Notes under the pieces: model-generated
The model's input: only the letters and a program-made list of their open reading frames with translations
What the model was told of the DNA's origin: nothing
The model's database searches: none
Shown: piece by piece, positions 19,203-28,566 of the stretch
Layout of the letters: each line of letters starts with the position of its first letter
Numbering within the stretch: position 1 is the stretch's first letter
Assembly: GCA_021774735.1 (NCBI GenBank)
Contig: JAJFIS010000019.1
Coordinates: 62,001 to 126,000 of the forward strand
Length of the DNA stretch: 64,000 nucleotides
Source: Alphaproteobacteria bacterium
GTDB taxonomy: Bacteria; Pseudomonadota; Alphaproteobacteria; Sphingomonadales; Kordiimonadaceae
Direction of reading: 5' to 3'
Made by a program: the position numbers and the translations under genes

Positions 19203-19586
19203 TCATTCCATTAAGCGGTCAATGGCACGGCGTTCTTTTTTGGTTGGCCGCCCAGTGCCTCTATCTCGCGTCGGCGGTGCGCCGCTACCTTTTTTCTCGT
19301 CCTTTGTCGGAATGATGGGGGAAATATCTTTATATAACAGGGATGCCTCAGCAAAGGGACCACGCCGCACGGCGAGGGCTAACACCTGCACCAGCCATAT
19401 TTTATCGCCTTTGACAAAACTGACCTCATCCCCAACATGAAGAGGAGTGGATGGCTTGTTCTGCACCACATCATTTACCGATATTTTGCGGTTCTTGATC
19501 GTGGTGCTAGCCAGTGTGCGCGTTTTATAGAAGCGAGCGTACCAAAGCCATTGATCTAGACGCAGGGAGGTTCGCTTCTGTTCCAC
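19203..19586 (-). CDS. hslR: S4-domain RNA-binding heat shock protein Hsp15
   Basis: A 127-residue protein with an S4 RNA-binding domain at residues 7-65 (RLDQWLWYARFYKTRTLA opening, VGDEV later) and a basic tail. Hsp15 binds stalled 50S subunits carrying nascent chains and helps recycle them. It starts four bases after the helicase stop, so the two are co-translated. This pairing is common in alphaproteobacteria. Confidence 0.9.
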   Translation of the reverse strand: MEQKRTSLRLDQWLWYARFYKTRTLASTTIKNRKISVNDVVQNKPSTPLHVGDEVSFVKGDKIWLVQVLALAVRRGPFAEASLLYKDISPIIPTKDEKKGSGAPPTRDRGTGRPTKKERRAIDRLME

Positions 19587-19590
19587 TTAT

Positions 19591-22491
19591 TTATTTTTTC
19601 TTTTCTAACTGCTTTTTTAAGCCTGCAAGTGCGGCGAAGGGCGAATCTGGATCCGCTTTCTTTTCCCTCTGCGCTGCATTGCGCTTTTGCCCGGCTCCAG
19701 CCTGCTTATGCTTGCCCGCTTTGTTACCGGTTCGTGCAGAGAATTTCTTGCCAGAAAGGCGGCCAGCTGCTGCTTTATCCGCTGCTTTTTGCCCCTGGGG
19801 GCGCGGTGCCCGTGCTTTGCGTTTTGGGGCCCAACGAAAGAAATAACGCTCAACAAGTTCATCGCTTTCAGCTGGTTTAACATCGACCTCGCCCTCTGGC
19901 GCTTCTGTGGGGGCTGCTACTTCAGCTTTTTCTGCAGCATCAGCGCCCGCAGCTTCAGGCTTTTCTTCAGTAGCAGATTCACTGGCCGTCTCTGTTTCTG
20001 GAGCGTTTTCAGTCTTTGCATTATCCGATGTCTCAGTTGTCGCCACTTGGGTTATTTCAACAGTTTTAGCTGGTGCGGCAACGTTGCGTATTTCATGGCC
20101 GTACCCTAGGCCCTTCATCACTTCAGCAAAATCTTCACCCGATACGCCGACCAACCCCATGGTCTCTGGGCTAACCTCGAACCATTCACCCTTTTGCCCA
20201 AGCGGACGCACAGCATCGGCCAAACGCTCAAACATATCAATGCGGATGGCTTTTTTGCCCACAACATTAAAGCCCGCCATTTCATAAAAGTTTGCTGGCA
20301 CATCCGGGTTGACATCCACCCAAACCATACCCGGTGTGGGCAGAGATAAAACACCCTTAATGTCGCTTCCCATAGCCCACATCATCAGACGTAACTCTGT
20401 AGCATGAGGTTTTAAAATAAAGGGCAAATAAAGACTGGATGAGCCAATGCGAATGCCAAAGCGGCGCAGACCCTTTCGGGCATCTTGGTCAAGCTGGCGC
20501 AGGTCTTTATCAACTTCCGACCTAGCAACAACGCCGTAATTTTCAACAACCCTGAAAGCAACACCGCGCGCAAGGCCAGTGAGGGGTGCTGCACCCTCGG
20601 GTGCTTCAGATTCGCCGTTCAGTTCTCGCGATAGCGCCAAAAGTGGTGCAAGTCTTTCATCAGCCCGTTCAGCAAGCCAAGCCTGACATTTATTGATAAC
20701 CAGCTGGGCGCTTTCACCCTCTAACAAGGTAGCAGAGACCAGCTTCACGTTCGGTGCCAAATAAGCGCCCGTCGCATGGATGGTTGCGATCGGTGCTCCT
20801 TGCCAAAAAAGACGCGGGGCCGCCAAGCCATTATCAAAGTTTAACTCAAGAGTGCGATAGCCAACATTATCAAATAATTTTGCTCGGCGAACCACTTCAC
20901 TGCGCAGGGCACTTTCCGCTGCTGCTTGCAAAGTTTTTTGGTCATCGCGGGCGGCACCCGCATCAACTGTAAAGCTAAAACCAGCTAATTTACCAATATC
21001 ATGACCTTCAACAGTCACCGTGTTTTCTTCGTTAATGTCCACGCTTAAAGCGCCCCTTTGGCGTAATTCACGCATCAGAACCGATGTACGGCGGTCCACG
21101 AAGCGTTGGGTCAGTCTTTCATGCAACGCGTCAGACAAACGATCTTCAACGCTGCGGGTTACATGGGTCCAGTGCTCTGTGTCTTGCAGCCATCCTTTTC
21201 GCTGCGCAACATAGGTCCAGACCCGAATAGCAGCTATTCGACCGGCCAAGGTATCTATATCCCCCGCAGGGTTGTCAAGCCGCTTAACCTGTCTAGCCAT
21301 AAAATCCGTCGGTATTTTACCATTTGGTGCGACTAAAAAGTCAACCAGACGCCCCAGCAGACTAATATGGTCCTCTAAGGACAGTTTTCTAAAGTCTGGT
21401 ACTTGGCAGACATTCCATAGAGTTTGGACCTGCTCAGGACTGTTTATTTTATGGCTTGTGCCATCACGCGCCATCAAGGTTTTTAGGGCTAGCAAATCGG
21501 GGGCGTCCCGGTGGCGATGGAGGCCATCGATGGTGGCTGGTTTTTCTAGAGATTTGATCAAGCGTTTTACTGACGTAAAATCCAACCTATTATTCCGCCA
21601 TAGAAGTGCCCGTACCGATTCAAAATAATGATTTTCAATCTGGTCAACCGTGTCACTCCCTAACACGGCATCACCAGCCAGCGTGGAAAAAGTACCATCG
21701 CTTTTATAGCGTCCTGCCCGACCTGCCACTTGCGCCAATTCAGCCGGGGTTAGGTAACGCACAGTACGGCCATCATATTTTACTGTGCCGGCAAAGGCCA
21801 CATGGTTGATGTCCATATTCAAACCCATGCCAATGGCATCGGTTGCGACCAAATATTCCACATCGCCGTTTTGGTACATCTCCACTTGGGCATTTCGGGT
21901 GCGCGGGCTCAACGCCCCCATAACAATTGCGGCTCCCCCTTTTTGGCGGCGCATTAATTCGGCCAGTGCATAAACCTCTGTGCTGCTGAAAGCAACAATG
22001 GCACTCCGTCTTGGCAAGCGGGACGCCTTCATGGGCTTTACATAACTTAAGGAGCTAAAGCGGGGTCGGGCCTCAATTTCGACTTCGGGTACCAGCTTTC
22101 TGATCATATCCGCCATAGTATCAGCGCCCAAAAATAGGGTCTCATAGCGCCCACGACAATGCAAAAGACGGTCGGTAAAGATATGGCCGCGCTGAGGGTC
22201 GGCGCACATCTGCACTTCATCAATAGCCACAAAGTCTGTTCCCATGGTGCGGGGCATGGCGTCAACTGTGCATAGATAATAACGCGCACCTTCGGGAATG
22301 ATTTTTTCTTCGCCCGTGATTAAAGCCGCCGCCCTTTTGCCTTTCGTCGCCACCACACGGTCATAAACTTCCCGCGCCAACAAACGCAGGGGAAAGCCCA
22401 TCATGCCACTGGAATAAGCCAACATACGTTCAATAGCATAATGGGTTTTGCCGGTGTTGGTCGGGCCCAGAACAGCCTTGAGGATAGACAT
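19591..22491 (-). CDS. SUV3-like RNA helicase with acidic and basic C-terminal tail
   Basis: A 966-residue superfamily 2 helicase resembling mitochondrial SUV3. Motif I is GPTNTGKTHYAIERML, motif II is DEVQM, and the second RecA-like domain contains TDAIGMGLNMDI and QVAGRAGRY. From about residue 800 the sequence becomes an alanine/glutamate/threonine-rich acidic stretch, followed by a short YFFRWAPKRK segment and a lysine-rich tail ending KKQLEKKK. Such tails suggest flexible RNA or protein contacts. It probably acts in RNA turnover or ribosome metabolism, consistent with the coupled hsp15. A terminator hairpin lies just upstream, so it likely has its own promoter. Confidence 0.88.
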   Translation of the reverse strand: MSILKAVLGPTNTGKTHYAIERMLAYSSGMMGFPLRLLAREVYDRVVATKGKRAAALITGEEKIIPEGARYYLCTVDAMPRTMGTDFVAIDEVQMCADPQRGHIFTDRLLHCRGRYETLFLGADTMADMIRKLVPEVEIEARPRFSSLSYVKPMKASRLPRRSAIVAFSSTEVYALAELMRRQKGGAAIVMGALSPRTRNAQVEMYQNGDVEYLVATDAIGMGLNMDINHVAFAGTVKYDGRTVRYLTPAELAQVAGRAGRYKSDGTFSTLAGDAVLGSDTVDQIENHYFESVRALLWRNNRLDFTSVKRLIKSLEKPATIDGLHRHRDAPDLLALKTLMARDGTSHKINSPEQVQTLWNVCQVPDFRKLSLEDHISLLGRLVDFLVAPNGKIPTDFMARQVKRLDNPAGDIDTLAGRIAAIRVWTYVAQRKGWLQDTEHWTHVTRSVEDRLSDALHERLTQRFVDRRTSVLMRELRQRGALSVDINEENTVTVEGHDIGKLAGFSFTVDAGAARDDQKTLQAAAESALRSEVVRRAKLFDNVGYRTLELNFDNGLAAPRLFWQGAPIATIHATGAYLAPNVKLVSATLLEGESAQLVINKCQAWLAERADERLAPLLALSRELNGESEAPEGAAPLTGLARGVAFRVVENYGVVARSEVDKDLRQLDQDARKGLRRFGIRIGSSSLYLPFILKPHATELRLMMWAMGSDIKGVLSLPTPGMVWVDVNPDVPANFYEMAGFNVVGKKAIRIDMFERLADAVRPLGQKGEWFEVSPETMGLVGVSGEDFAEVMKGLGYGHEIRNVAAPAKTVEITQVATTETSDNAKTENAPETETASESATEEKPEAAGADAAEKAEVAAPTEAPEGEVDVKPAESDELVERYFFRWAPKRKARAPRPQGQKAADKAAAGRLSGKKFSARTGNKAGKHKQAGAGQKRNAAQREKKADPDSPFAALAGLKKQLEKKK

Positions 22492-22549
22492 AGATTTAAA
22501 CTCAAAGATTAAAATATGATTGCATCAAAAAGCCATAACAATATCGCCA

Positions 22550-22590
22550 GAAAAAAGCCACCCAGTCTTTATTTGCAAGGACTGAGTGGC
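22550..22590 (-). terminator. Rho-independent terminator upstream of the helicase gene
   Basis: An 11-base stem with one mismatch (22557-22567 paired with 22580-22590, 12-base loop) is followed on the minus strand by TTTTTT. It lies before the helicase start and therefore ends some transcript coming from 22600-22930, possibly the small ORF at 22683-22808. Confidence 0.7.
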
Positions 22591-22932
22591 GATATATATG
22601 AAAGACCATATTTTATTATTATTGGTGTGTATCGCTGCCAGGTTCTCGGACGAATATCTCGCTTCGTTGACCCGTTGTTGTTTTAAGCTTTTGCATCTTG
22701 GCGGTAGAGATTAGCCATTGCATCTAGTTTGCGGTGAATAGCAAGGCGGCTGCGGTGAGATGAATTAAACCCAAATATAGTTTTTGAGTGAAGGAATGCC
22801 GCAAACAACCCACTTTCCCTTGACGGTTGCCGCTAAACCCTGTACACCGCGCTCCGCGCAGCAGATAATGCTGCCTGATCATAAAGATTCTCGCCGCATA
22901 GTGTGGTGATAGAAAAACCAAGGATAAAGATC
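22591..22932. other. Intergenic region between terminator and rpmB
   Basis: This 342-base stretch holds the rpmB promoter and, on the minus strand, a possible short gene (22683-22808). I looked for 6S RNA, tmRNA and RNase P signatures and found none convincing. The terminator at its left end nevertheless implies a minus-strand transcript. Confidence 0.4.
22683..22808 (-). CDS. Possible 41-residue protein with TTG start
   Basis: A short minus-strand frame starting with TTG at 22808, preceded by AAGGGA about seven bases upstream. The product is basic and probably helical, with RSRLAIHRKLDAMANLYRQ near its C-terminus, and codon choice resembles the neighbouring genes. A strong minus-strand terminator follows about 90 bases downstream. 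No family is recognised. The unusual start codon and small size keep confidence low; it could instead be part of a non-coding RNA. Confidence 0.35.
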   Translation of the reverse strand: MFAAFLHSKTIFGFNSSHRSRLAIHRKLDAMANLYRQDAKA

Positions 22933-23226
22933 ATGAGTAGAGTTTGTGAAATAACCGGTAAGCGCGTCATGACAGGTAACAATGTCTCCCACGCTAACAA
23001 CCGCACCCGCCGCCGTTTTTTGCCAAATTTGACCAATGTAACCCTGCTTAGCGACCTGCTTGGCCGGAGCATTAAATTGCGCATTTCAACACAGGCCTTG
23101 CGCAGTGTTGAGCATAATGCGGGCATTGATAATTTCTTGCTGAAGTCAAAGGACACAGTGCTTTCATCCAAAGCCTTAAAGTTCAAAAAAGCCATTGCCA
23201 AGAAAAAAGCTGAAGCTTCTGCCTAA
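22933..23226 (+). CDS. rpmB: 50S ribosomal protein L28
   Basis: A 97-residue L28, alphaproteobacterial length. The start [23 protein letters not shown] and the [10 protein letters not shown] segment are diagnostic. AAGGA lies eight bases before the ATG at 22933; the frame extends upstream to 22903 but those residues are not part of L28. Confidence 0.97.
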   Translation: MSRVCEITGKRVMTGNNVSHANNRTRRRFLPNLTNVTLLSDLLGRSIKLRISTQALRSVEHNAGIDNFLLKSKDTVLSSKALKFKKAIAKKKAEASA

Positions 23227-23290
23227 GTTGAAGCCTGCTCTAGCAATCAATAATTTATTAGCGTCGCTGCCTTACCCGGTTGCGGCGTTT

Positions 23291-24328
23291 CTATTTGGTG
23301 GCCGGTAATGTGCCCGCCATCACCTCTTTCAAGTCCATTTCAAACATCATTAATATGGTGCGTTGAAGCGGTGAAAAGTTATTATCAGAAATTATATAGA
23401 TATAGTCTAAACCATTTTGACCCCTACGCACCGCTAAACCCTCCATATTATCAATGGTGCGCGGCGGGGTAAAAGATGCGATTGTTTTTGCTCTCGCTTG
23501 CCCTCCCGCTACCAATTCAGCTTTTGCAATGATGGCTAGCTTTATCGAAACCCCCTGCAGTGGGTGGTACCGCCTAAGCAATAGCATCACATCTCCATTC
23601 GCCAGTGTCGCCGCATCGGTGGGACTGTGGCCTTTAGGTGTGGTTAAAGTAAAGCGGTGCGCTTCAGAATTCATCACCAACCACCCGGTCCGGCTTTCAT
23701 CACCCGCTTCACCGATTAAACGTTCAGACAAGAGCAACAACCGGCCATCCAGCAAGGTTGTCATAGCTTCAATACCGCCATTGCTTGCTTGTCTGTCGAG
23801 CTGGTCACCCAACTGAACGGGGCGGGCGAAAACCCGCACCACCCGGCGCATACTGCCTGAAAGTACTATTGGATATTGCCAAATCCGGTGCCACTGCTCA
23901 AAGGCCAAAACTATGCCTTTACCGTCCGGCATCAAGGCAATTGCTTCAGCGTCACGCCCTTTGTTAGTTAATGGCTGACCATCAATATCCAACACCGGCG
24001 CCATAAGACCGTCAATAATTGTGGGCTGGGTTCCGCCCGTTATATTTAACCGAGCGCTGAACCAATTTCCTCGGTCGGTTACCGCCAGAATTTTGTCTCC
24101 AACTTCATTAATACGCAGACCTGAAAATCCCCCGAAGCGTCTATCAGACGACGTTAAATGCAAGGCATGCACAAAACGTAATTTGCCTTCGGTTCGGTCT
24201 TGCATGTCTTTGGGGTTAAACTGCAGATCTTTTACCTGCACCTTGATTTTATCTTGGGCCAAACTGCCCGTGAAGGCCGTTAAGGCCAGATAAATAGACA
24301 AACATACTATGCGCCCTAGGGTACTCAC
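23291..24328 (-). CDS. Exported esterase-like activity of phytase family protein
   Basis: A 345-residue protein with a signal peptide (cleavage probably after SLAQ near residue 25) and a beta-propeller-like body of the Esterase_phytase-like family. Typical segments are [50 protein letters not shown] and the C-terminal [13 protein letters not shown] followed by IISDNNFS. The GTG start overlaps the cobT stop (GTGA), so translation is coupled. The adjacency to cobT recurs in alphaproteobacteria, but a functional link to cobalt chelation is not established. Confidence 0.8.
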   Translation of the reverse strand: MSTLGRIVCLSIYLALTAFTGSLAQDKIKVQVKDLQFNPKDMQDRTEGKLRFVHALHLTSSDRRFGGFSGLRINEVGDKILAVTDRGNWFSARLNITGGTQPTIIDGLMAPVLDIDGQPLTNKGRDAEAIALMPDGKGIVLAFEQWHRIWQYPIVLSGSMRRVVRVFARPVQLGDQLDRQASNGGIEAMTTLLDGRLLLLSERLIGEAGDESRTGWLVMNSEAHRFTLTTPKGHSPTDAATLANGDVMLLLRRYHPLQGVSIKLAIIAKAELVAGGQARAKTIASFTPPRTIDNMEGLAVRRGQNGLDYIYIISDNNFSPLQRTILMMFEMDLKEVMAGTLPATK

Positions 24329-26184
24329 CGTCGTCGCCCTTTAATCGAATTATCATTTTCTTCAAACAGGGCCGCCAATTGCTCGGTCATGGCGCCACCA
24401 AGCTGTTCAGCATCCAAGATCGTAACTGCTCGGCTGTAATAGCGGGTTACATCATGGCCGATGCCAATCGCGATGAGTTGAACCGGGCTTCGGTTTTCAA
24501 TATATTTGATCACTTGTCGCAGATGTTGCTCTAGGTAAGTGCCGTTATTAGCGCTGAGCGTACTATCATCCACCGGGGCGCCGTCCGAGATCACCATCAA
24601 AATCCGGCGGTCTTCTGCGCGGCCCATCAGCCGGTCATGGGCCCAAATAAGCGCTTCACCGTCGATATTTTCTTTGAGCAAACCTTCCCGCATCATCAGG
24701 CCAAGATTGCGCCGTGCCCGACGGAGCGGAGTATCAGCGGTTTTATAAATGATGTGGCGTAGGTCATTCAGCCTGCCCGGCTTCATGACACGGCCACTGG
24801 TTAGCCATTTCTCACGCGATTGCCCGCCTTTCCATGCTTTCGTTGTAAAGCCTAAAATTTCTACCTTTACGCCGCAACGCTCCAATGTGCGAGCTAGGAT
24901 ATCGGCGCTTATGGCGGCTATGGAAATTGGTCTGCCGCGCATGGAACCACTATTGTCGATCAATAGCGTCACCACGGTATCGCGGAATTTGGTGTCTTGC
25001 TCCATTTTATAAGATAAAGGCTGCGAAGGGTTTGTCACCACTCGGCTTAGCCTGCCCGCATCCAACAAGCCTTCTTCAAGGTCAAATTCCCAACTGCGAT
25101 TTTGTTGTGCCATTAAACGGCGTTGCAGGCGATTAGCAAGCTTGGTCACCGCACCTGAAAGATGCGCCATTTGCTGGTCTAAATATTTGCGCAAGCGGTC
25201 TAATTCTTCAGCGTCACAGAGCTCTTCTGCTTTAACTATTTCATCAAAACTATTCGTGAAGGCTTTATAAAAATTATCCTTCATCAGGTTCGACAAGGGG
25301 TGGTTGGGCCGCCACGGCATGCTGCCATCAACACTGCCATCACCCGGGTCGATACTACCGTCATCATCTTGCACTAGATCAGTGGCATCTCCTTCATCGC
25401 TGCCATCATCTTCGCTGTCGCCGTCGCTTTGTTCAGCGCCATCCCCGTCCATATCTTCACCGGCATCACTGCCATCATCTTCGCCGCTATCGAAGCCCTC
25501 TTCTTCCATGTCGGCATCCGTCTCAGGGTCATCGCTTTCGCTTTCACTGCCTTCCGCGTTGCCAATGAGCTGCTCAATGATGGTCCGCGCTATTATGCCG
25601 TAAGCTTTTTGGTCGTTGAGCTTACCCGCAAGTATATTGAGCGTCGGGCCGATGTTTTCTTCGATCCATGAACGCTGTTCATCCACCGCATTTTTGAACA
25701 ATAGGTTTGGGGCATCTCCCGTTATGCGCTCCCGCACCATTAGGCCAAGCACTGCCGCCAGCCGGTCGGTTGCCTCACCGCTGGTGCGGGCAAGGCCTGC
25801 ATCCATCATCCGGCGCTCGGTATAACTGGCAATATTTTGGCGCAGGCCCGACATCGCCTTCGCCCCGATAGATTCGACCCTAGCTTCCTCAATTGCGGTG
25901 AATATATCCGCCCCCAGCCCTTGGCCCGGGGCCATGCGCGCGTGCAAAGCACTGTCATGGTGGGCGTGCTTCATGGCCGATGCATCCGCCCGACCGCGCA
26001 ACAAGCTTATGTCTTCGGTGCTTGGTTTATGGGGCAAGTGCGGCAAGCGAACCTCAGCCCTTGTTTGCCCTGGCTGGTCTGCGGTAAAATGCACCTCAAG
26101 GCTTTTGTCCCGAGACAAAGCCCGGGTAGTGGCCGCCAGCGACTGCTCAAAATCTTCCTGCTGTTTACGGCCACCATCTGCCAT
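24325..26184 (-). CDS. cobT: Cobaltochelatase subunit CobT
   Basis: A 619-residue CobT, the VWA-containing subunit of the aerobic ATP-dependent cobaltochelatase that inserts cobalt into hydrogenobyrinate diamide. The C-terminal von Willebrand A domain has the MIDAS signature [11 protein letters not shown] near residue 400. A very acidic central stretch (about 205-285, Asp/Glu/Gly/Ser) is normal for CobT. It lies 55 bases downstream of cobS. No cobN is present here, so the catalytic large subunit would have to be elsewhere. Many alphaproteobacteria keep cobST regardless of full B12 synthesis. Confidence 0.93.
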   Translation of the reverse strand: MADGGRKQQEDFEQSLAATTRALSRDKSLEVHFTADQPGQTRAEVRLPHLPHKPSTEDISLLRGRADASAMKHAHHDSALHARMAPGQGLGADIFTAIEEARVESIGAKAMSGLRQNIASYTERRMMDAGLARTSGEATDRLAAVLGLMVRERITGDAPNLLFKNAVDEQRSWIEENIGPTLNILAGKLNDQKAYGIIARTIIEQLIGNAEGSESESDDPETDADMEEEGFDSGEDDGSDAGEDMDGDGAEQSDGDSEDDGSDEGDATDLVQDDDGSIDPGDGSVDGSMPWRPNHPLSNLMKDNFYKAFTNSFDEIVKAEELCDAEELDRLRKYLDQQMAHLSGAVTKLANRLQRRLMAQQNRSWEFDLEEGLLDAGRLSRVVTNPSQPLSYKMEQDTKFRDTVVTLLIDNSGSMRGRPISIAAISADILARTLERCGVKVEILGFTTKAWKGGQSREKWLTSGRVMKPGRLNDLRHIIYKTADTPLRRARRNLGLMMREGLLKENIDGEALIWAHDRLMGRAEDRRILMVISDGAPVDDSTLSANNGTYLEQHLRQVIKYIENRSPVQLIAIGIGHDVTRYYSRAVTILDAEQLGGAMTEQLAALFEENDNSIKGRRR

Positions 26185-26239
26185 ATAACTGCTCTCAATC
26201 CATTAACTAATGAGCCTCGCATGCGAAGCCTAAGGGTGA

Positions 26240-27244
26240 TTAAAGTTGGTTAACTGACGATTCGCTCAATTCCTTACCAAAACATCGCTGATAATATTCA
26301 GCCACAATTTGCCGTTCCGCCTCATCACATTTATTGAGGAAAGACAGCTGGAAGGCAAAGCCAACATCGCTTAATATTTGAGCATTCTGCGCCCAACTGA
26401 TGACGGTTCTTGGGCTCATCACCGTTGATATATCCCCAGCCATAAAGCCTGTGCGTGTCATATCAGCAACACGCACCATATTAGAGACCGTCTCACGGCC
26501 TTCAACAGTGTCATAATGGGGTTCACGAGCGAGCGTTATCGCCACCTCAGTGTCATGGGGCAGATAATTCAGCGTCGCGACAATATTCCAGCGATCCATC
26601 TGGCCCTGGTTTATTTGCTGGGTACCATGGTAAAGCCCGGTGGTATCGCCGAGCCCTACCGTGTTTGATGTGGAAAAAATGCGAAAAGCAGGATGCGGCC
26701 TTATTACTCGGTTTTGGTCAAGCAAGGTCATTTTGCCCTCAACCTCCAACACCCGCTGGATAACAAACATAACGTCAGGGCGACCCGCGTCATATTCATC
26801 AAAAACAAGCGCAGTGGGGCTTTGCAGCGCCCAGGGCAAAATACCTTCCTTAAACTCTGTAACCTGAACGCCGTCCCGCAGGACAATGGCATCCTTCCCC
26901 ACCAGATCAATCCGGCTGATGTGACTGTCTAAGTTCACCCGCACACAAGGCCAGTTTAAGCGCGCAGCAACTTGTTCAATATGGGTGGATTTGCCGGTGC
27001 CATGATAGCCCTGCACCATGACACGCCGGTTGCTGCCAAACCCTGCAAGGATCGCTAATGTGGTCGCAGGATCAAACACATAGGCCTCGTCCACTTCGGG
27101 CACATGCTCGGTGCGTTCAGAAAAAGCGGGAACGGTCATATCGCTATCGATGCCAAAAACCTGCCGAACCGAAATGGTTAAATCCGGTAAATCCAGCTTT
27201 AGGGGTTTATCCTTTGCTGGCGGCACTGGCGCAAGATCGGTCAT
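26240..27244 (-). CDS. cobS: Cobaltochelatase subunit CobS (AAA+ ATPase)
   Basis: A 334-residue MoxR-type AAA+ ATPase. Walker A is GYHGTGKST (about residues 78-86), Walker B is LVFDEYDAG, and the N-terminus holds the CobS-specific RQVFGID segment. It forms ring complexes with CobT and powers metal insertion by CobN. It is followed by cobT and then the esterase-like gene on the same strand. Confidence 0.95.
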   Translation of the reverse strand: MTDLAPVPPAKDKPLKLDLPDLTISVRQVFGIDSDMTVPAFSERTEHVPEVDEAYVFDPATTLAILAGFGSNRRVMVQGYHGTGKSTHIEQVAARLNWPCVRVNLDSHISRIDLVGKDAIVLRDGVQVTEFKEGILPWALQSPTALVFDEYDAGRPDVMFVIQRVLEVEGKMTLLDQNRVIRPHPAFRIFSTSNTVGLGDTTGLYHGTQQINQGQMDRWNIVATLNYLPHDTEVAITLAREPHYDTVEGRETVSNMVRVADMTRTGFMAGDISTVMSPRTVISWAQNAQILSDVGFAFQLSFLNKCDEAERQIVAEYYQRCFGKELSESSVNQL

Positions 27245-27449
27245 GCAGTTATATCCTTTTATACATATTATACATACGAAAATCAGAGTGGTTCATCATC
27301 CCATTGGCTTAAGCTATAAGTTTTTCATCTCTGGTATGCTTAGGTCAAGCGCGAACATGTCGCAGTGCAATAAAATCACTAAATAATGAGAATGTTAGAC
27401 TTAGTAAAATATAGCATGGATTGTGGCTAAGGGGCAATTATGGTGAAGC

Positions 27450-27833
27450 TTAGGCAGTAGATAGTAATATTTCAGCGGCCAAAAGCACCGCAGCTAATTT
27501 ATCTGTACTGTCTATTTTCTGACCTTGGGTGTCAGGGTGGATCATTTTAATCATTTTTCGCTTAGACCTGCGAATATCATCTTGGCTAGCATTATCGCTT
27601 AACCCAAGCGTCATCAGCGCTGCCATCTCTCGTGGACTGCGGGCTTTTTGACTTTTCACCGTGGGTAAAATGCCGTGGCGCCGCCTTGCGGTTGCCCCAA
27701 CATAGATGCCACCATTTTGTACTGCGACAATGCCGCCAGACACAAGTGAACTATTTACTCTGCGGCTTGTTGCACCAAGCCAACCACTAGGGCTGAGCGC
27801 GGCGCGCCGCTTTACATTAGCAAGAATTGCCAT
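27450..27833 (-). CDS. J-domain (DnaJ-like) protein
   Basis: A 127-residue protein with a C-terminal J-domain (about residues 65-127). The segment MAALMTLGLSDNASQDDIRR leads to the HPD motif in MIHPDTQG. The basic N-terminal half (ANVKRRAALSPSGWLGATSRR) has no recognised domain. J-domains stimulate Hsp70 ATPase. A J-domain gene between cobS and a divergent bolA is a familiar alphaproteobacterial arrangement. The C-terminus is slightly short for a full J-domain. Confidence 0.8.
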   Translation of the reverse strand: MAILANVKRRAALSPSGWLGATSRRVNSSLVSGGIVAVQNGGIYVGATARRRHGILPTVKSQKARSPREMAALMTLGLSDNASQDDIRRSKRKMIKMIHPDTQGQKIDSTDKLAAVLLAAEILLSTA

Positions 27834-27991
27834 ATATTTCTTCCCCCAAGGGGGCTCCTGTTGAAATATCTATTTGGAAAGTGTCCTGCTTAATGCGAGA
27901 TCTACTTTCCGAGCTTTCCTCAGGCAATTCAAGGCGCTAAGATGGCATGCAAACCACTAAATATCAAGACAGAAATATTAAGGATCTATTT

Positions 27992-28297
27992 GTGAGCAGC
28001 TCCAACACCCCCGACAGCCCTCAAGTTCCAATGGTGGAGACCATTGAAAACAACCTGCGTGCTGCGTTAAATATAGGCTATATTGAGGTGAGTAACGATA
28101 GCGAAAATCATGTGGGCCACGCGGGCTATACTGACGGAGAAAGCCATTTTAGCATTATTGTCGTGTCAGACGACTTTATAGATAAGAACCGCGTTGCCCG
28201 CCAACGCATGGTCTACAGCGCCCTCAAGCAGGAAATGAAAGGTGCCATTCACGCACTTTCTTTAAAAACACTGACGCTTTCTGAATGGGATCAGTAG
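27992..28297 (+). CDS. bolA: BolA family protein
   Basis: A 101-residue BolA protein. The core begins at MVETIENNLRAAL and contains the HVGHAGY loop and the helix-turn-helix-like RVARQRMVYSALKQEM with IHALSLKTLT at the end. BolA proteins partner monothiol glutaredoxins in iron-sulphur handling. I propose the GTG start at 27992, with AAGGA exactly seven bases upstream; the longer ATG frame from 27947 lacks such a site. Confidence 0.9.
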   Translation: MSSSNTPDSPQVPMVETIENNLRAALNIGYIEVSNDSENHVGHAGYTDGESHFSIIVVSDDFIDKNRVARQRMVYSALKQEMKGAIHALSLKTLTLSEWDQ

Positions 28298-28566
28298 AGA
28301 TACATATACCTCTACCATCTAAAATACACCAACAGCGCATTTCGAAGATATTTCTCTTTGTAACTGTTTCTATAGTAACACTTAATGGTAGTTTTATATA
28401 TTACTAATATATCTATCGGTTTATTTTGTGTGACAAAATATCCAATTTATAGTAGTCTTCTACTGGAAGGTGAGTCTCTTAATTTACGTATTATTATCTC
28501 TTTTGGAGAGCCCTTTCGCATGTCCAAAACCCTGTTCTGAGTATCAACACTGAAAGCAGGTTCGCC

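Noticed and set aside
22591-22932. Possible 6S RNA, tmRNA or RNase P RNA on the minus strand
   Set aside because: A few short stretches looked suggestive (TCCGAGAA, AAGGGAAAG), but closing stems, the tmRNA tag pattern and RNase P core motifs could not be found.
22833-23201. 122-residue frame antisense to rpmB
   Set aside because: It overlaps the whole L28 gene on the other strand and shows no recognisable domain.
25304-25603. Serine-rich frame antisense to cobT
   Set aside because: It is the complement of the acidic Asp/Glu/Ser repeat region of CobT, and no start signal or family supports it.
24325-27244. cobS/cobT as evidence for a full B12 cluster
   Set aside because: No cobN or other corrin genes are present, and cobST beside J-domain and bolA genes is a general alphaproteobacterial arrangement.
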